From contig JANOGW010000049.1 of assembly GCA_031406155.1 (NCBI GenBank), forward strand, positions 1 to 64,000: a stretch of 64,000 nt of DNA, given 5' to 3'. A program made the position numbers and the translations under genes. The notes beneath the pieces were generated by a model. That model saw nothing but the letters and a program-made list of their open reading frames with translations, was not told where the DNA came from and did not search any database. This document shows, one piece after another, positions 19,110-28,100 of this stretch; positions within the stretch are counted from its first letter, which is position 1, and each line of letters starts with the position of its first letter. Source of the DNA: JACMNW01 sp031406155. Lineage in GTDB: Bacteria > Pseudomonadota > Alphaproteobacteria > Rhodobacterales > Rhodobacteraceae.

Positions 19110-19922
19110 ATGATGTCTGCCTTACGCAACTATGAGGTTTGGTGGTTTTTGGGCCTGATTATCGTGGCCAATGCCGTGTTTGTGTCGGGGATAGATTTTG
19201 GTATTCTGCCGGACAGACTTTATTCCTATGGGCGCTTTGCCTTGCTGGCGGGGGTGTTGGGCGGCATCGTATTGCTTGCCCGTGGCTGGGAGGGGATTGC
19301 AGATCTGTTGCGCCCGATGCTGCAATGGCAACGCTCGGTGGCATGGTATCTGTTCGCCTTTCTATGGAACCCGGTGATTTGCTTGCTAGTCCTGATGGCA
19401 CTTCATACCCTGCACCCCAGCTCCATGTCGGAATTCAAGCCTAACTTTGCCATCGCATTACGGCCCGACATCATCAGAACCGTGCTCATCGGATCTTTCA
19501 TCGGTGAAATCGTCTGGATCAGCTATGCAATCCGGCGTCTGTCGATCAGCTTCACCCCCTATGTTTCAGCCCTGATCGTCGGTGTTGTCTGGACGGCATG
19601 GTGGGTGCCGATGGTGTTTTACAATATCGGCATCGTGCCTGACCTGCCGATAGCAGCGCTTTTGTTCAACCAGATCGGCATCGCTGCAATGTGCACCTTT
19701 GTTTACATGCACACCAGAAGCGGATTGCTGGTGTTGTGCCTGCAGGTAACGTTCAACTTTACGATCCTGGTGTTGCCCGTCACCCCGGCGGTGGGCGGTT
19801 TCACCACCTATTGGACTTTTGCCGTCACCTATTTCATCGCAGCGCTGTTGCTTTTTGTGGTTTTCGGGCCAAAACCGCTGTTCACCGCACCGGTGCGCAG
19901 TGGCAGCCCGACACAGGCCTGA
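19110..19922 (+). CDS. CPBP-fold membrane protein with degenerate active site
   Basis: A 270-residue protein with about seven or eight hydrophobic segments. The helix pattern matches CPBP (CAAX protease/bacteriocin-processing, Abi) proteins: GEIVWISYAIRRL aligns with the EExxxR helix, VVWTAWWVP with the usual ALWHLP, and LQVTFNFTI with the HxxxN helix. The first Glu and the catalytic His positions are replaced (G, W and Q). It may therefore be a non-proteolytic relative, perhaps involved in self-protection or membrane handling of the product. It lies 76 bases after the methyltransferase in the same direction. The assignment to CPBP is my inference from motif alignment. Confidence 0.55.
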   Translation: MMSALRNYEVWWFLGLIIVANAVFVSGIDFGILPDRLYSYGRFALLAGVLGGIVLLARGWEGIADLLRPMLQWQRSVAWYLFAFLWNPVICLLVLMALHTLHPSSMSEFKPNFAIALRPDIIRTVLIGSFIGEIVWISYAIRRLSISFTPYVSALIVGVVWTAWWVPMVFYNIGIVPDLPIAALLFNQIGIAAMCTFVYMHTRSGLLVLCLQVTFNFTILVLPVTPAVGGFTTYWTFAVTYFIAALLLFVVFGPKPLFTAPVRSGSPTQA

Positions 19923-19999
19923 GCAGGCTTTTGGGGCCAGGTGCGCTTGCAGGAGTATCTCAATGAGGCACGCTGCTTGTATCAATAGAATGAGCTGCC

Positions 20000-20258
20000 G
20001 TGCCCGCCCAAACTTCGGTGCTGCATATCCACGTTGATGATCACCTCAAAGCCAAGGCGGCGCTGGCCTTGGGAAGGGGTGGGCCTGACCCTGTAGGATG
20101 CCGTTCGCATTCTGCTTGCCCATGTAGCCGCCGACGGGGGAATGCCCGCTGGGCTAACCGCCAATCCGGATGCATATGACAGCCGGGCCCGTTCTTCAGG
20201 GACGCTCAACTGCAATTGCCGACCTTCTGGCTACTGTCGATTACATCGCGGACGATGA
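20000..20258 (+). pseudogene. RelB/DinJ-like antitoxin, frameshifted
   Basis: From GTG 20000 the frame reads AQTSVLHIHVDDHLKAKAA, the N-terminal ribbon-helix-helix pattern of RelB/DinJ antitoxins. The matching C-terminal half (DAVRILLAHVAADGGMPAGL) is in the +1 frame from 20097 on. In that second frame a TAG at 20094-20096 replaces the residue before DAVRILL. The gene thus carries both a frameshift, in the G-rich run 20071-20083, and a nonsense codon. It is a decayed module between two biosynthetic genes. Confidence 0.65.
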
Positions 20259-20469
20259 TCAGGCCACCGCACAAGCGTTGAGAGCCGATGTGGCTGCCAA
20301 GGCATCTTGTCTGGCTGACAGCCGCGGGCTTGCCCGTACAGGGCGGATAGACGGCAGGCGGGAAATGGTGGTGCGGCACAACTACATTGTTTACATTGTT
20401 GTTAGCGCCGAGGATGACAGCACTTTAACCATCCTTCAGGTGCTGCACGCAGCGCAACAATGGCCATAA
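20170..20469 (+). CDS. ParE/RelE-family toxin remnant
   Basis: An open frame of 99 codons. From about residue 15 it matches the ParE/RelE toxin pattern: AIADLLATVDYIADDDQ, the GLARTGRIDGRREMVV core and the C-terminal ILQVLHAAQQWP, where family members commonly end in xHxxQxWP. The usual first beta strand (VIWT-like) is missing and the start lies inside the antitoxin remnant. A deletion joining the antitoxin middle to the toxin is likely. With no functional antitoxin beside it the protein is probably inactive. Confidence 0.6.
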   Translation: MHMTAGPVLQGRSTAIADLLATVDYIADDDQATAQALRADVAAKASCLADSRGLARTGRIDGRREMVVRHNYIVYIVVSAEDDSTLTILQVLHAAQQWP

Positions 20470-20560
20470 GCGCTAAAGAGCTAGTATTGCTGCCCGGACC
20501 CAAGCCATGAACCATTGCCAAGGCCCGTGGACGCAGCGATAGCCCGCCTTAATATTGTCG

Positions 20561-20630
20561 CCTTGGTGCGTTTCTAAAACCTACTCCTTTTACCTTGGTT
20601 CAGTAGGCTCTATTGGTCTTCCTTGGTGCG
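20561..20630 (+). repeat. Spaced CCTTGG direct repeats upstream of the formylating NRPS
   Basis: CCTTGGTGCG occurs identically at 20561-20570 and 20621-20630. A third partial copy, CCTTGGTT, lies at 20593-20600. The spacings are 32 and 28 bases, close to three helical turns. They sit just downstream of a possible -10 hexamer (TAATAT, 20550-20555) and upstream of the ATG at 20655. They could be operator sites, but chance cannot be excluded. Confidence 0.3.
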
Positions 20631-20654
20631 TCCTCTCAGTCCAGAAGTGTTGCA

Positions 20655-23600
20655 ATGAAGTCCATATTTTGCGGGAACGGATCGCTTCTCATTCAATGTG
20701 CAGAGGCGTTTTTGCAGGCTGGCGGGCAGCTGCTTGGCGTGATCACTGCCGATGCGCAGATCGCGGCCTGGGCGGCGGCGCAGGGTATACCGCATCTCGG
20801 GCCGCCTGAGGCGCCCGATCTGGATGGCGTCCACTTTGACTGGCTGTTTTCTGTCGCCAACCTGACGGTTCTGCCAGCGGCGCTGATTGCAAAGGCCACG
20901 CGGGGGGCGATCAACTTTCATGACGGTCCGTTGCCCGAGCGCGCCGGTCTGAACGTGCCGGTCTGGGCGATACTGGACGGGGCTACGACCCACGCCATCA
21001 CCTGGCATGACATGCTGGCGGCGGTGGATGCGGGCGCTGCCCTGAAGGTGCGAACGTTTGATATTCGGGATACCGACACCGCCTTCAGTCTGAACGCCAG
21101 TTGCTACGAGGCGGGGTTGGACAGTTTCCGCGACCTGCTGGCCGAGATGCAGGCGGGCCAGGTGGTACGCCAGCCCCTGACCGGCCCTCGCGGCTGGTAC
21201 GGTCGTGCCAAGCGGCCCGAGGCGCTGGCGACATTGAATTTCAGCCACACCATGGCGGGTCTGGACCGGGTGATGCGGGCGCTTGATTTTGGCGGTTATG
21301 CCAACCCGCTGGCTATCCCGAAACTATGGACCGGGCAGGCGCTGTTGGCGGTTGCGCGGCTGGACATGGTGCCGGGTATGCCGGGGCCTGCAGGGCAGGT
21401 GCTGCGGGTTGACGGCGCTGGCCTGCTGGTCGGCACCGCCGATGGTGCAGTGCGGCTGTCCGGGCTGATGGATATGGCTGGCCGGGCGGTGGATGTGGCG
21501 ACCCTTGGTCTTGCGCGCGGGCAGACCCTGCCTGAAATCCCGACAACAGATACAACAGCCATCGGCAAGGCCGAACCTGTCTGGGAAGCAGCTCTGCTGG
21601 CTGCCACCCCCGCCATACCACCCTATCCGGTGGAGCATGCCGCAGGCCATGGCACCGTGTCCGCCCCGTTCGATGCGCATGGTGCCAGCCAAGACACCGT
21701 GCTCGCCGCCTATATGGCGTGGGTGTGCGGGCTGACCGGGCAGGATCATGCAACGATTGCCCTGAAGGGCCCGGAGCCAACCGCGCCCTATCTATCCGCG
21801 CTGCGCCCGATCAGCTTGGGCGTGGATGCGGCAGCCATCCCGCGCAGCCTGACGGCCATGTTGGCCACAACCCGTGATGCCGCCCTTGGCCTGGCCCCGA
21901 TGGCCGCCGATCTGGCCTTGCGCATTGCCCATCCGGAAACCCGCGCCCACGCCCTGCGGGCGTTAAGCGTCGTCCACGCCGGGAATAACGGTGATGATGC
22001 CCTGGCCTTGGGCAGTGCCGATCTGGCAATAGCCGCTGACCCCACTCGCCTGATCACCCGGACAGGGGTTTTCGCCCCGGCGACACTGCAAGCCATGGCA
22101 GCGGCGTTTGAGGCCTATCTTGCCGCCTTCACCGCCGCCCCTGATACGCCCCTTGCCGACCTGCCACTCGGGACGGGTACAGTATTGCAAGGGCCAGCCC
22201 TGCCGATTTCCCCCTCGCGCATCCATGAGGCGATTGCCGCCATGGCGGCCAGAACCCCCGACGCCCCGGCGCTGGAGGCGGGGTCAGTCCGGCTGAGTTA
22301 TGCCGAGCTGGATGCACGCGTCAATGATCTGGCGGGGGCGCTGGTCGCACGCGGTGCCGGCCCCGGCAAGGTTGTCGGCCTGTGTCTGGAACGATCTGCC
22401 GATCTGATCATCGCGATGCTGGCGATCCTGAAAACCGGGGCTGCCTATCTGCCGCTGGACCCCGCCTATCCGGTGGACCGGCTGACCTATATGGTGGAAG
22501 ACGCTGGTGCGCCTTTGATCGTGGCCAGCCGCAAGGCGGCGGCTGATCTGGGTCTGGACCCCAGCAAAGTGGTATTCCCCGATGCAACCGGAGCATTGCC
22601 CGCCAACCTGACCGGCAGCCCTGATGATCTGGCCTATCTGATCTATACCTCCGGCTCCACCGGCAGGCCGAAGGGCGTGATGATCCCGCACCGCGCGGTC
22701 AGCAATTTCTTTGTCGGCATGGACGCGGTGGTGCCTTTGGAACCCGGCGCGCGACTGCTGGCGGTGACATCGGTGTCGTTCGACATCTCGGTGCTGGAAA
22801 TTCTGTGGGTCTTGGCGCGCGGGGCGACGCTGGTCTTGCAGACCGACGGGCCGCAAACAGGCACCATGCCCGATTTCTCGCTGTTCTATTTCTCGTCCGA
22901 GGCGTCAGGCAGCGGGCATCATGCCTACCGGCTGCTGCTGGAAGGGGCGAAGTTCGCCGATGCCAATGGCTTTGCCGCGATCTGGACGCCGGAACGGCAT
23001 TTCCATGCTTTTGGCGGGTTATATCCCAATCCCGCAATCAGTTCGGCAGCACTGGCGGGCATCACCAAGAATGTAAAACTGCGGGCGGGATCGTCCGTCG
23101 CACCGTTGCACCACCCGGTGCAAGTGGCCGAAGATTGGGCGCTGGTCGATAACCTGTCGAACGGGCGGGCCGGCATGGCGATTGCGTCGGGCTGGCAGCC
23201 CAATGATTTCGTGCTGCGGCCTGAGGCGTTTGCCAAGCGCAAGGATATCATGCTGGAGACAGTCACCACCCTGCGCCGCCTGTGGGCGGGGGAATCCCTG
23301 CCGTTCCCCGGCCCGGATGGCAAGCCGGTGATGGTGGAAATTCACCCCAAACCGATGCAAAAGCCCATTCCTTTGTGGCTGACAGCCGCAGGCAACCCCG
23401 AAACCTTTGCCGCCGCCGCGCGTCTTGGCTGCGGGGTACTGACGCACCTTCTGGGCCAGACCTTCGAGGAAGTGGAAACCAAGATCGCCGCCTACCGCGC
23501 GGCATGGCGGGCCGCGGGCCATGCCGGCCAAGGCCATGTCGTGCTGATGCTGCATACCTTTGTGGGCCAGGATGAGGAACAAGTGCGCAGCGTCGCGCGC

Positions 23601-25088
23601 GGGCCGATGAAAGGCTATCTGAAAAGTGCCGTCGATCTGGTGCGCCGCGCTGCCTGGACCTTCCCGACGATTGTGAACCGCGCCGATAGTGCCGGGGTAA
23701 CGCCGCAGGAAATGTTCGAGAAAGAGGCGCTGTCACCGCAAGATCTGGATCAGTTGCTCGATCACGCGTTTGAGCGGTATTACCAGACCTCGGGTCTGTT
23801 CGGCACGCCGGACTCGGCGAAAGACATCGTGCGCCGGGTGACGGAAATTGGCGTCGATGAAGTGGCCTGCCTGATCGATTTTGGCATTGATACCGATCTG
23901 GTACTGGAAAACCTGCCCAATATCAAAGCCTTGATGGATGGTTTGCAGGCAGAGGGCGGCGTTGCCCGCAAGGTCAGCGTGGCCGATGATGTGGTCATCA
24001 AGGCGATTACGCATCTGCAATGCACGCCCTCGATGGCAACGTTTCTGCCCGGCACCGGGGCTTTGGCGCAACTCGATTGCCTGATGGTGGGCGGTGAGGC
24101 GTTTCCGCCCGATCTGGCGGCAGAGATGCGCGCAGGCCTGAAGGGGCGGCTGCTGAATATGTATGGGCCGACCGAAACCACGATCTGGTCATCGGTGGCA
24201 AACCTTGATGCGGTGGGGGATAAAATCCCGCTGGGCGCACCGATTGCCAATACTGTGCTATCGGTACGATCCCCCGATGGCCGTGCCGTGCCCAACATGG
24301 TCGAAGGCGAGTTGTGGATTGGCGGGGCAGGGGTGGCGGATGGCTATTGGCAGCGCCCCGATCTGACTGCCGAGCGCTTTGTAATGGCGGATGGCATGCG
24401 GTTCTACCGCACGGGTGATCTGGTGCGCCGCGCGTCGGGTGGCACGCTGGAATTTCTGGGCCGCATCGACAACCAAGTGAAAATCCGCGGCCACCGGATT
24501 GAGCTGGGCGAGATTGAAGCCGCCTTGCGTGCCACTGATGGCATCCGTGACGGCGTGGTGCATCCTGTCACCTTTGGCCCCGGCGATGTGCGGCTGATCG
24601 GCTATGTCACCGGCAAAGGCACCGACCCTGTGGCCTTGCGCGCCAAACTGGCCGAAACCCTGCCCGAGATCATGGTCCCTGCGCAGATCGTCGTGCTGGA
24701 CCGCATGCCGCTGACGCCGAATGGCAAGATCGACCGCAAGGCGCTGCCGAAACCGCTGGCCGAGGCCGCCGCGGATGTGGTTGCCGCCGCCGATGATACC
24801 GAAGCCACCATTGCCGGCATCTGGGCCGCGGCTTTGGGGGTGAAAACAGTCTCTACCACTGCCAATTTCTTTGATCTGGGCGGCCATTCGCTGCTGGTGG
24901 TGCAAGTGCAACGCCAGATGCGCGATGCGCTGTCGCGTGACATCGCGATTACCGATATCTTCCGCTTCCCAACTGTACGCGCACTTGCCGCTCATCTGGG
25001 CGATACAGGGGCAGAGGGCCGCCCTGATGCCGCCAGTCGCGGTGTTGCAAGGGCCGCAGCACGACTAGCGCGAATGGGGCGGCGGTGA
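20655..25088 (+). CDS. Formylating NRPS: F-A(embedded LLM)-PCP
   Basis: A 1477-residue protein. Residues 1-300 are a formyl-transferase domain with the catalytic Asn (87), His (89) and Asp (125) in INFH and AVDAG. Residues about 320-510 look like a shortened condensation-type region without HHxxxDG. An A domain starts near 530 (YTSGSTGRPKG) and is interrupted after SFDISVLEI by a luciferase-like flavin monooxygenase domain (about 740-1095, FAAIWTPERHFHAFGG). It then resumes (MYGPTETTIW, NGKIDRKAL). A PCP follows (LGGHSLL near 1412). The code read across the insertion is D-I-L-Q-M-G-M-I-W-K, close to the Gly code. It probably loads and N-formylates Gly, with oxidation while bound. ATG 20655 is preferred over 20613 because formyltransferases begin just there. 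The next gene starts 41 bases later. Confidence 0.9.
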   Translation: MKSIFCGNGSLLIQCAEAFLQAGGQLLGVITADAQIAAWAAAQGIPHLGPPEAPDLDGVHFDWLFSVANLTVLPAALIAKATRGAINFHDGPLPERAGLNVPVWAILDGATTHAITWHDMLAAVDAGAALKVRTFDIRDTDTAFSLNASCYEAGLDSFRDLLAEMQAGQVVRQPLTGPRGWYGRAKRPEALATLNFSHTMAGLDRVMRALDFGGYANPLAIPKLWTGQALLAVARLDMVPGMPGPAGQVLRVDGAGLLVGTADGAVRLSGLMDMAGRAVDVATLGLARGQTLPEIPTTDTTAIGKAEPVWEAALLAATPAIPPYPVEHAAGHGTVSAPFDAHGASQDTVLAAYMAWVCGLTGQDHATIALKGPEPTAPYLSALRPISLGVDAAAIPRSLTAMLATTRDAALGLAPMAADLALRIAHPETRAHALRALSVVHAGNNGDDALALGSADLAIAADPTRLITRTGVFAPATLQAMAAAFEAYLAAFTAAPDTPLADLPLGTGTVLQGPALPISPSRIHEAIAAMAARTPDAPALEAGSVRLSYAELDARVNDLAGALVARGAGPGKVVGLCLERSADLIIAMLAILKTGAAYLPLDPAYPVDRLTYMVEDAGAPLIVASRKAAADLGLDPSKVVFPDATGALPANLTGSPDDLAYLIYTSGSTGRPKGVMIPHRAVSNFFVGMDAVVPLEPGARLLAVTSVSFDISVLEILWVLARGATLVLQTDGPQTGTMPDFSLFYFSSEASGSGHHAYRLLLEGAKFADANGFAAIWTPERHFHAFGGLYPNPAISSAALAGITKNVKLRAGSSVAPLHHPVQVAEDWALVDNLSNGRAGMAIASGWQPNDFVLRPEAFAKRKDIMLETVTTLRRLWAGESLPFPGPDGKPVMVEIHPKPMQKPIPLWLTAAGNPETFAAAARLGCGVLTHLLGQTFEEVETKIAAYRAAWRAAGHAGQGHVVLMLHTFVGQDEEQVRSVARGPMKGYLKSAVDLVRRAAWTFPTIVNRADSAGVTPQEMFEKEALSPQDLDQLLDHAFERYYQTSGLFGTPDSAKDIVRRVTEIGVDEVACLIDFGIDTDLVLENLPNIKALMDGLQAEGGVARKVSVADDVVIKAITHLQCTPSMATFLPGTGALAQLDCLMVGGEAFPPDLAAEMRAGLKGRLLNMYGPTETTIWSSVANLDAVGDKIPLGAPIANTVLSVRSPDGRAVPNMVEGELWIGGAGVADGYWQRPDLTAERFVMADGMRFYRTGDLVRRASGGTLEFLGRIDNQVKIRGHRIELGEIEAALRATDGIRDGVVHPVTFGPGDVRLIGYVTGKGTDPVALRAKLAETLPEIMVPAQIVVLDRMPLTPNGKIDRKALPKPLAEAAADVVAAADDTEATIAGIWAAALGVKTVSTTANFFDLGGHSLLVVQVQRQMRDALSRDIAITDIFRFPTVRALAAHLGDTGAEGRPDAASRGVARAAARLARMGRR

Positions 25089-25129
25089 TACGCAATGAAG
25101 ATACAGCACCAAGGTATTAAGACCTGTCG

Positions 25130-28100
25130 ATGAGTGACGATTTTACAGACACTGGGGCGCCCGACAACCGCATCGCCATCATCGGCCGTGCCGGGCGTTT
25201 TCCCGCCGCGCGCAATGTGGCCGAGTATTGGGATATGCTGCAATCGGGGCGGCGGGCGGCGTCGAAATTAAACGAGGCTGACCTATTGGCGGCGGGCGTC
25301 AGCCGCAAAATGCTGGCCGACCCGACCTATGTGCGCGAAGCCAATATCCTGCCCGATATGGAATGCTTTGATGCGGGCTTCTTTGGCTTTTCGCCACGCG
25401 AAGCCTCGATCCTCGACCCCCAGCACCGGCACTTTCTGGAAACCGCGTGGGAGGCGTTTGAGGACGCAGGCCACATGCCCGAAAACTTTGATGGCCGAAT
25501 CGGGGTTTATGCAGGATCAGGCATGCAGGCCTATTTGCCGTTCAACCTGCTGTCGAACCCTGCGCTGGTTGAAGAAATCGGCCTGTTCCTGCTGCGCCAC
25601 ACGGGCAATGACAAGGATTTTCTCACCACCCGGCTGTCGTACCTCATGAACCTGACTGGCCCGTCGGTGGCCGTGCAAACCGCCTGTTCCACCTCGCTTG
25701 TCGCCGTGCATATGGCCGTCAATTCGCTGCTGAACATGGAATGCGAAATGGCGATTGCGGGGGGCGTCACCATCGAGCTGCCGCACCGCGTCGGCTACCG
25801 CTTTGCCGAAGGTGAGATCCTGTCGCCCGATGGTCTGTGCCGGGCGTTTGATGACGAAAGCCAAGGCACCGTGTTCGGGTCTGGCGCCGCCCTTGTGGTG
25901 CTGCGTCGTTACGCCGATGCGGTTGCTGACGGCGATGATATCAAGGCGGTGATCCTTGGCACGGCCATCAACAACGACGGCGCGGGCAAGGCAAGCTATC
26001 TGGCCCCGTCCGTCGATGGCCAGGCCGAAGCGGCAGCCGAAGCTGTGGCGCTGGCAGGTGTGACGCCGCAATCCATCAGCTATATCGAAGCACATGGCAC
26101 CGGCACGCCGATCGGCGATCCGATCGAACTGGCCGCCCTGCAGCAGGTCTATGGCAAGGCCCCGAAAGGCAGCATCGGCATCGGGTCGGTGAAAACCAAT
26201 ATCGGGCATCTGGATACTGCCGCTGGCGGTGCCAGCCTGATCAAGGTGATCGAGGCGATGCGGCACAAGCATCTGCCTGCCAGCCTGAATTTCAAGACCC
26301 CTAACAGCCGCTTTGATTTTGCCAAAAGCCCGTTCGAAGTGGTGTCCAAAGGTCGTGATTGGCCTGCAGGCCCCACCCCACGCCGTGCTGCGGTTAATTC
26401 GCTGGGTGTCGGCGGTACCAATGCGCATGTGATTGTCGAAGAAGCGCCCGCGCGCGCCAAAACTAACAGCACCGACGGCTGGAGGGTCTTCCCGTTCTCG
26501 GCCAAGACACCATCTGCACTGGCCCGCACAGGTGACAAATGGGCGCCGTTCCTGGCCTCTGATACGCCCGATCCTGCCGACATCGCCTTCACTCTGCGGA
26601 CTGGACGCCGGGCGTTTCCCGAACGTATGGCCGTTGCCGCACGTGGCCCCGATGATCTGGCCGCAGCGCTTACCGCCAAAGCCTCGGCCTATCTGCAAAA
26701 GGGCAAGGCTGGGGCCACACCCCCCAGCATCGTATTCCTGTTCCCCGGTGGTGGTGCGCAATATCCCGGTGCCGGGGCTGGCATGCTGGCGCAGTCCCCC
26801 GCCTTTGCCAAAGCGGTGGCCGATTGCTTTGCGGCGCTACCCAAAGACGCCCCCGCCGATCTGCACGAGGTGATGTTCGCCCGCACGCTGGAAGATGCCG
26901 AGGCGCGCGGCAAACTGGGGCAGTCCGGCTATGCCATCCCGGCGCTGTTCATTCTGGAATATGCTTACGCCAAGCATTGGCAAAGCTGGGGCATCACCCC
27001 CGATGCGATCCTTGCCCATAGTGTCGGCGAATATGCGGGCGCTGTCACGGCGGGTGCGATGAACCTGTCGGATGCGCTGCGCATCGTCACCCTGCGCGGT
27101 CAGGTGATGGATGCCGCGCCAGCGGGTGCGATGACCACTGTGCCGAAATGCGCGCCAGCCGTGCAGGAAATGCTGGGCGAGCACTTGGACATCGCCGCCA
27201 TCAACATGGCCGAGGCAACCGTTGTGTCCGGCCCCTTGGCCGTGATCGAGGCGCTAGAGGCACGGCTGGCAGATACTGATCACGCCGCACGCCGCATTCA
27301 TATTGATGTGGCAGCACACTCGCGCCAGTTGGACGGGCAGTTGGACCGGTTCCGCGCCGGATTTGACGGCGTGCGCTTTGGCAAACTGACAGTGCCGATG
27401 GTGTCGTCCTTGCGCGGTGACTGGGCGCAGGATGATGACATTACCTCGGCTGACTACTGGGTGCGCCATCTGCGCCATACCGTGCGCTTTACCGATGCCA
27501 TCGCGGCCACCTTTGCGACCGACAACCGGATCGTGATCGAAGTCGGTCCCGGCCAGACGCTTGGGCCGCTGGTCGATATGGCAAGTCTGACCCATCGCCC
27601 GGTGGCGATCCTGCCCTCAGCCCCGCGTCCGCGCGATGGAACGGATGAAATGGGCGTTGTCAGTGCCGCTTTTGGTGGGCTTTGGGCCAACGGCGTGCCC
27701 GTGGATTGGGCTCTGCTGCACGGTGCCGAGGGCCAGCGCGTATCGCTGCCTACCTATGCCTTTGAAAAAGAGCGGCACTGGGTGGAACCCGGTCGCGGCG
27801 CTGTGTCCGAAGACGCAGCAGAAGCGACCCCTGATCTGACCCGGATCCCGGATATGGCGGATTGGGTCGAAGTGCTGGACTGGGATATCGCAGCACGGTC
27901 CGGGGCAAGCCCTGATCTGCGCGGCAATTGGTTGGTTCTGGCAGGCGCGGAGGCGTTGTCATCCGCTGTATTGGCCAGGTTGGAGCGCGCCGGAGCATCA
28001 GTGACCGTGCTGCGTGCGGGCGCTGGTTTTTCGGCCACATCTGACGGCTTTACCCTGCGCCCCGATGCCACCGAAGATTTTGAGGCACTGGCAGCAGCCC

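Noticed and set aside
19917..19932. GCCTG-AG-CAGGC followed by TTTT as a terminator
   Set aside because: The stem is only five pairs with a two-base loop, so it is not stable enough to call.
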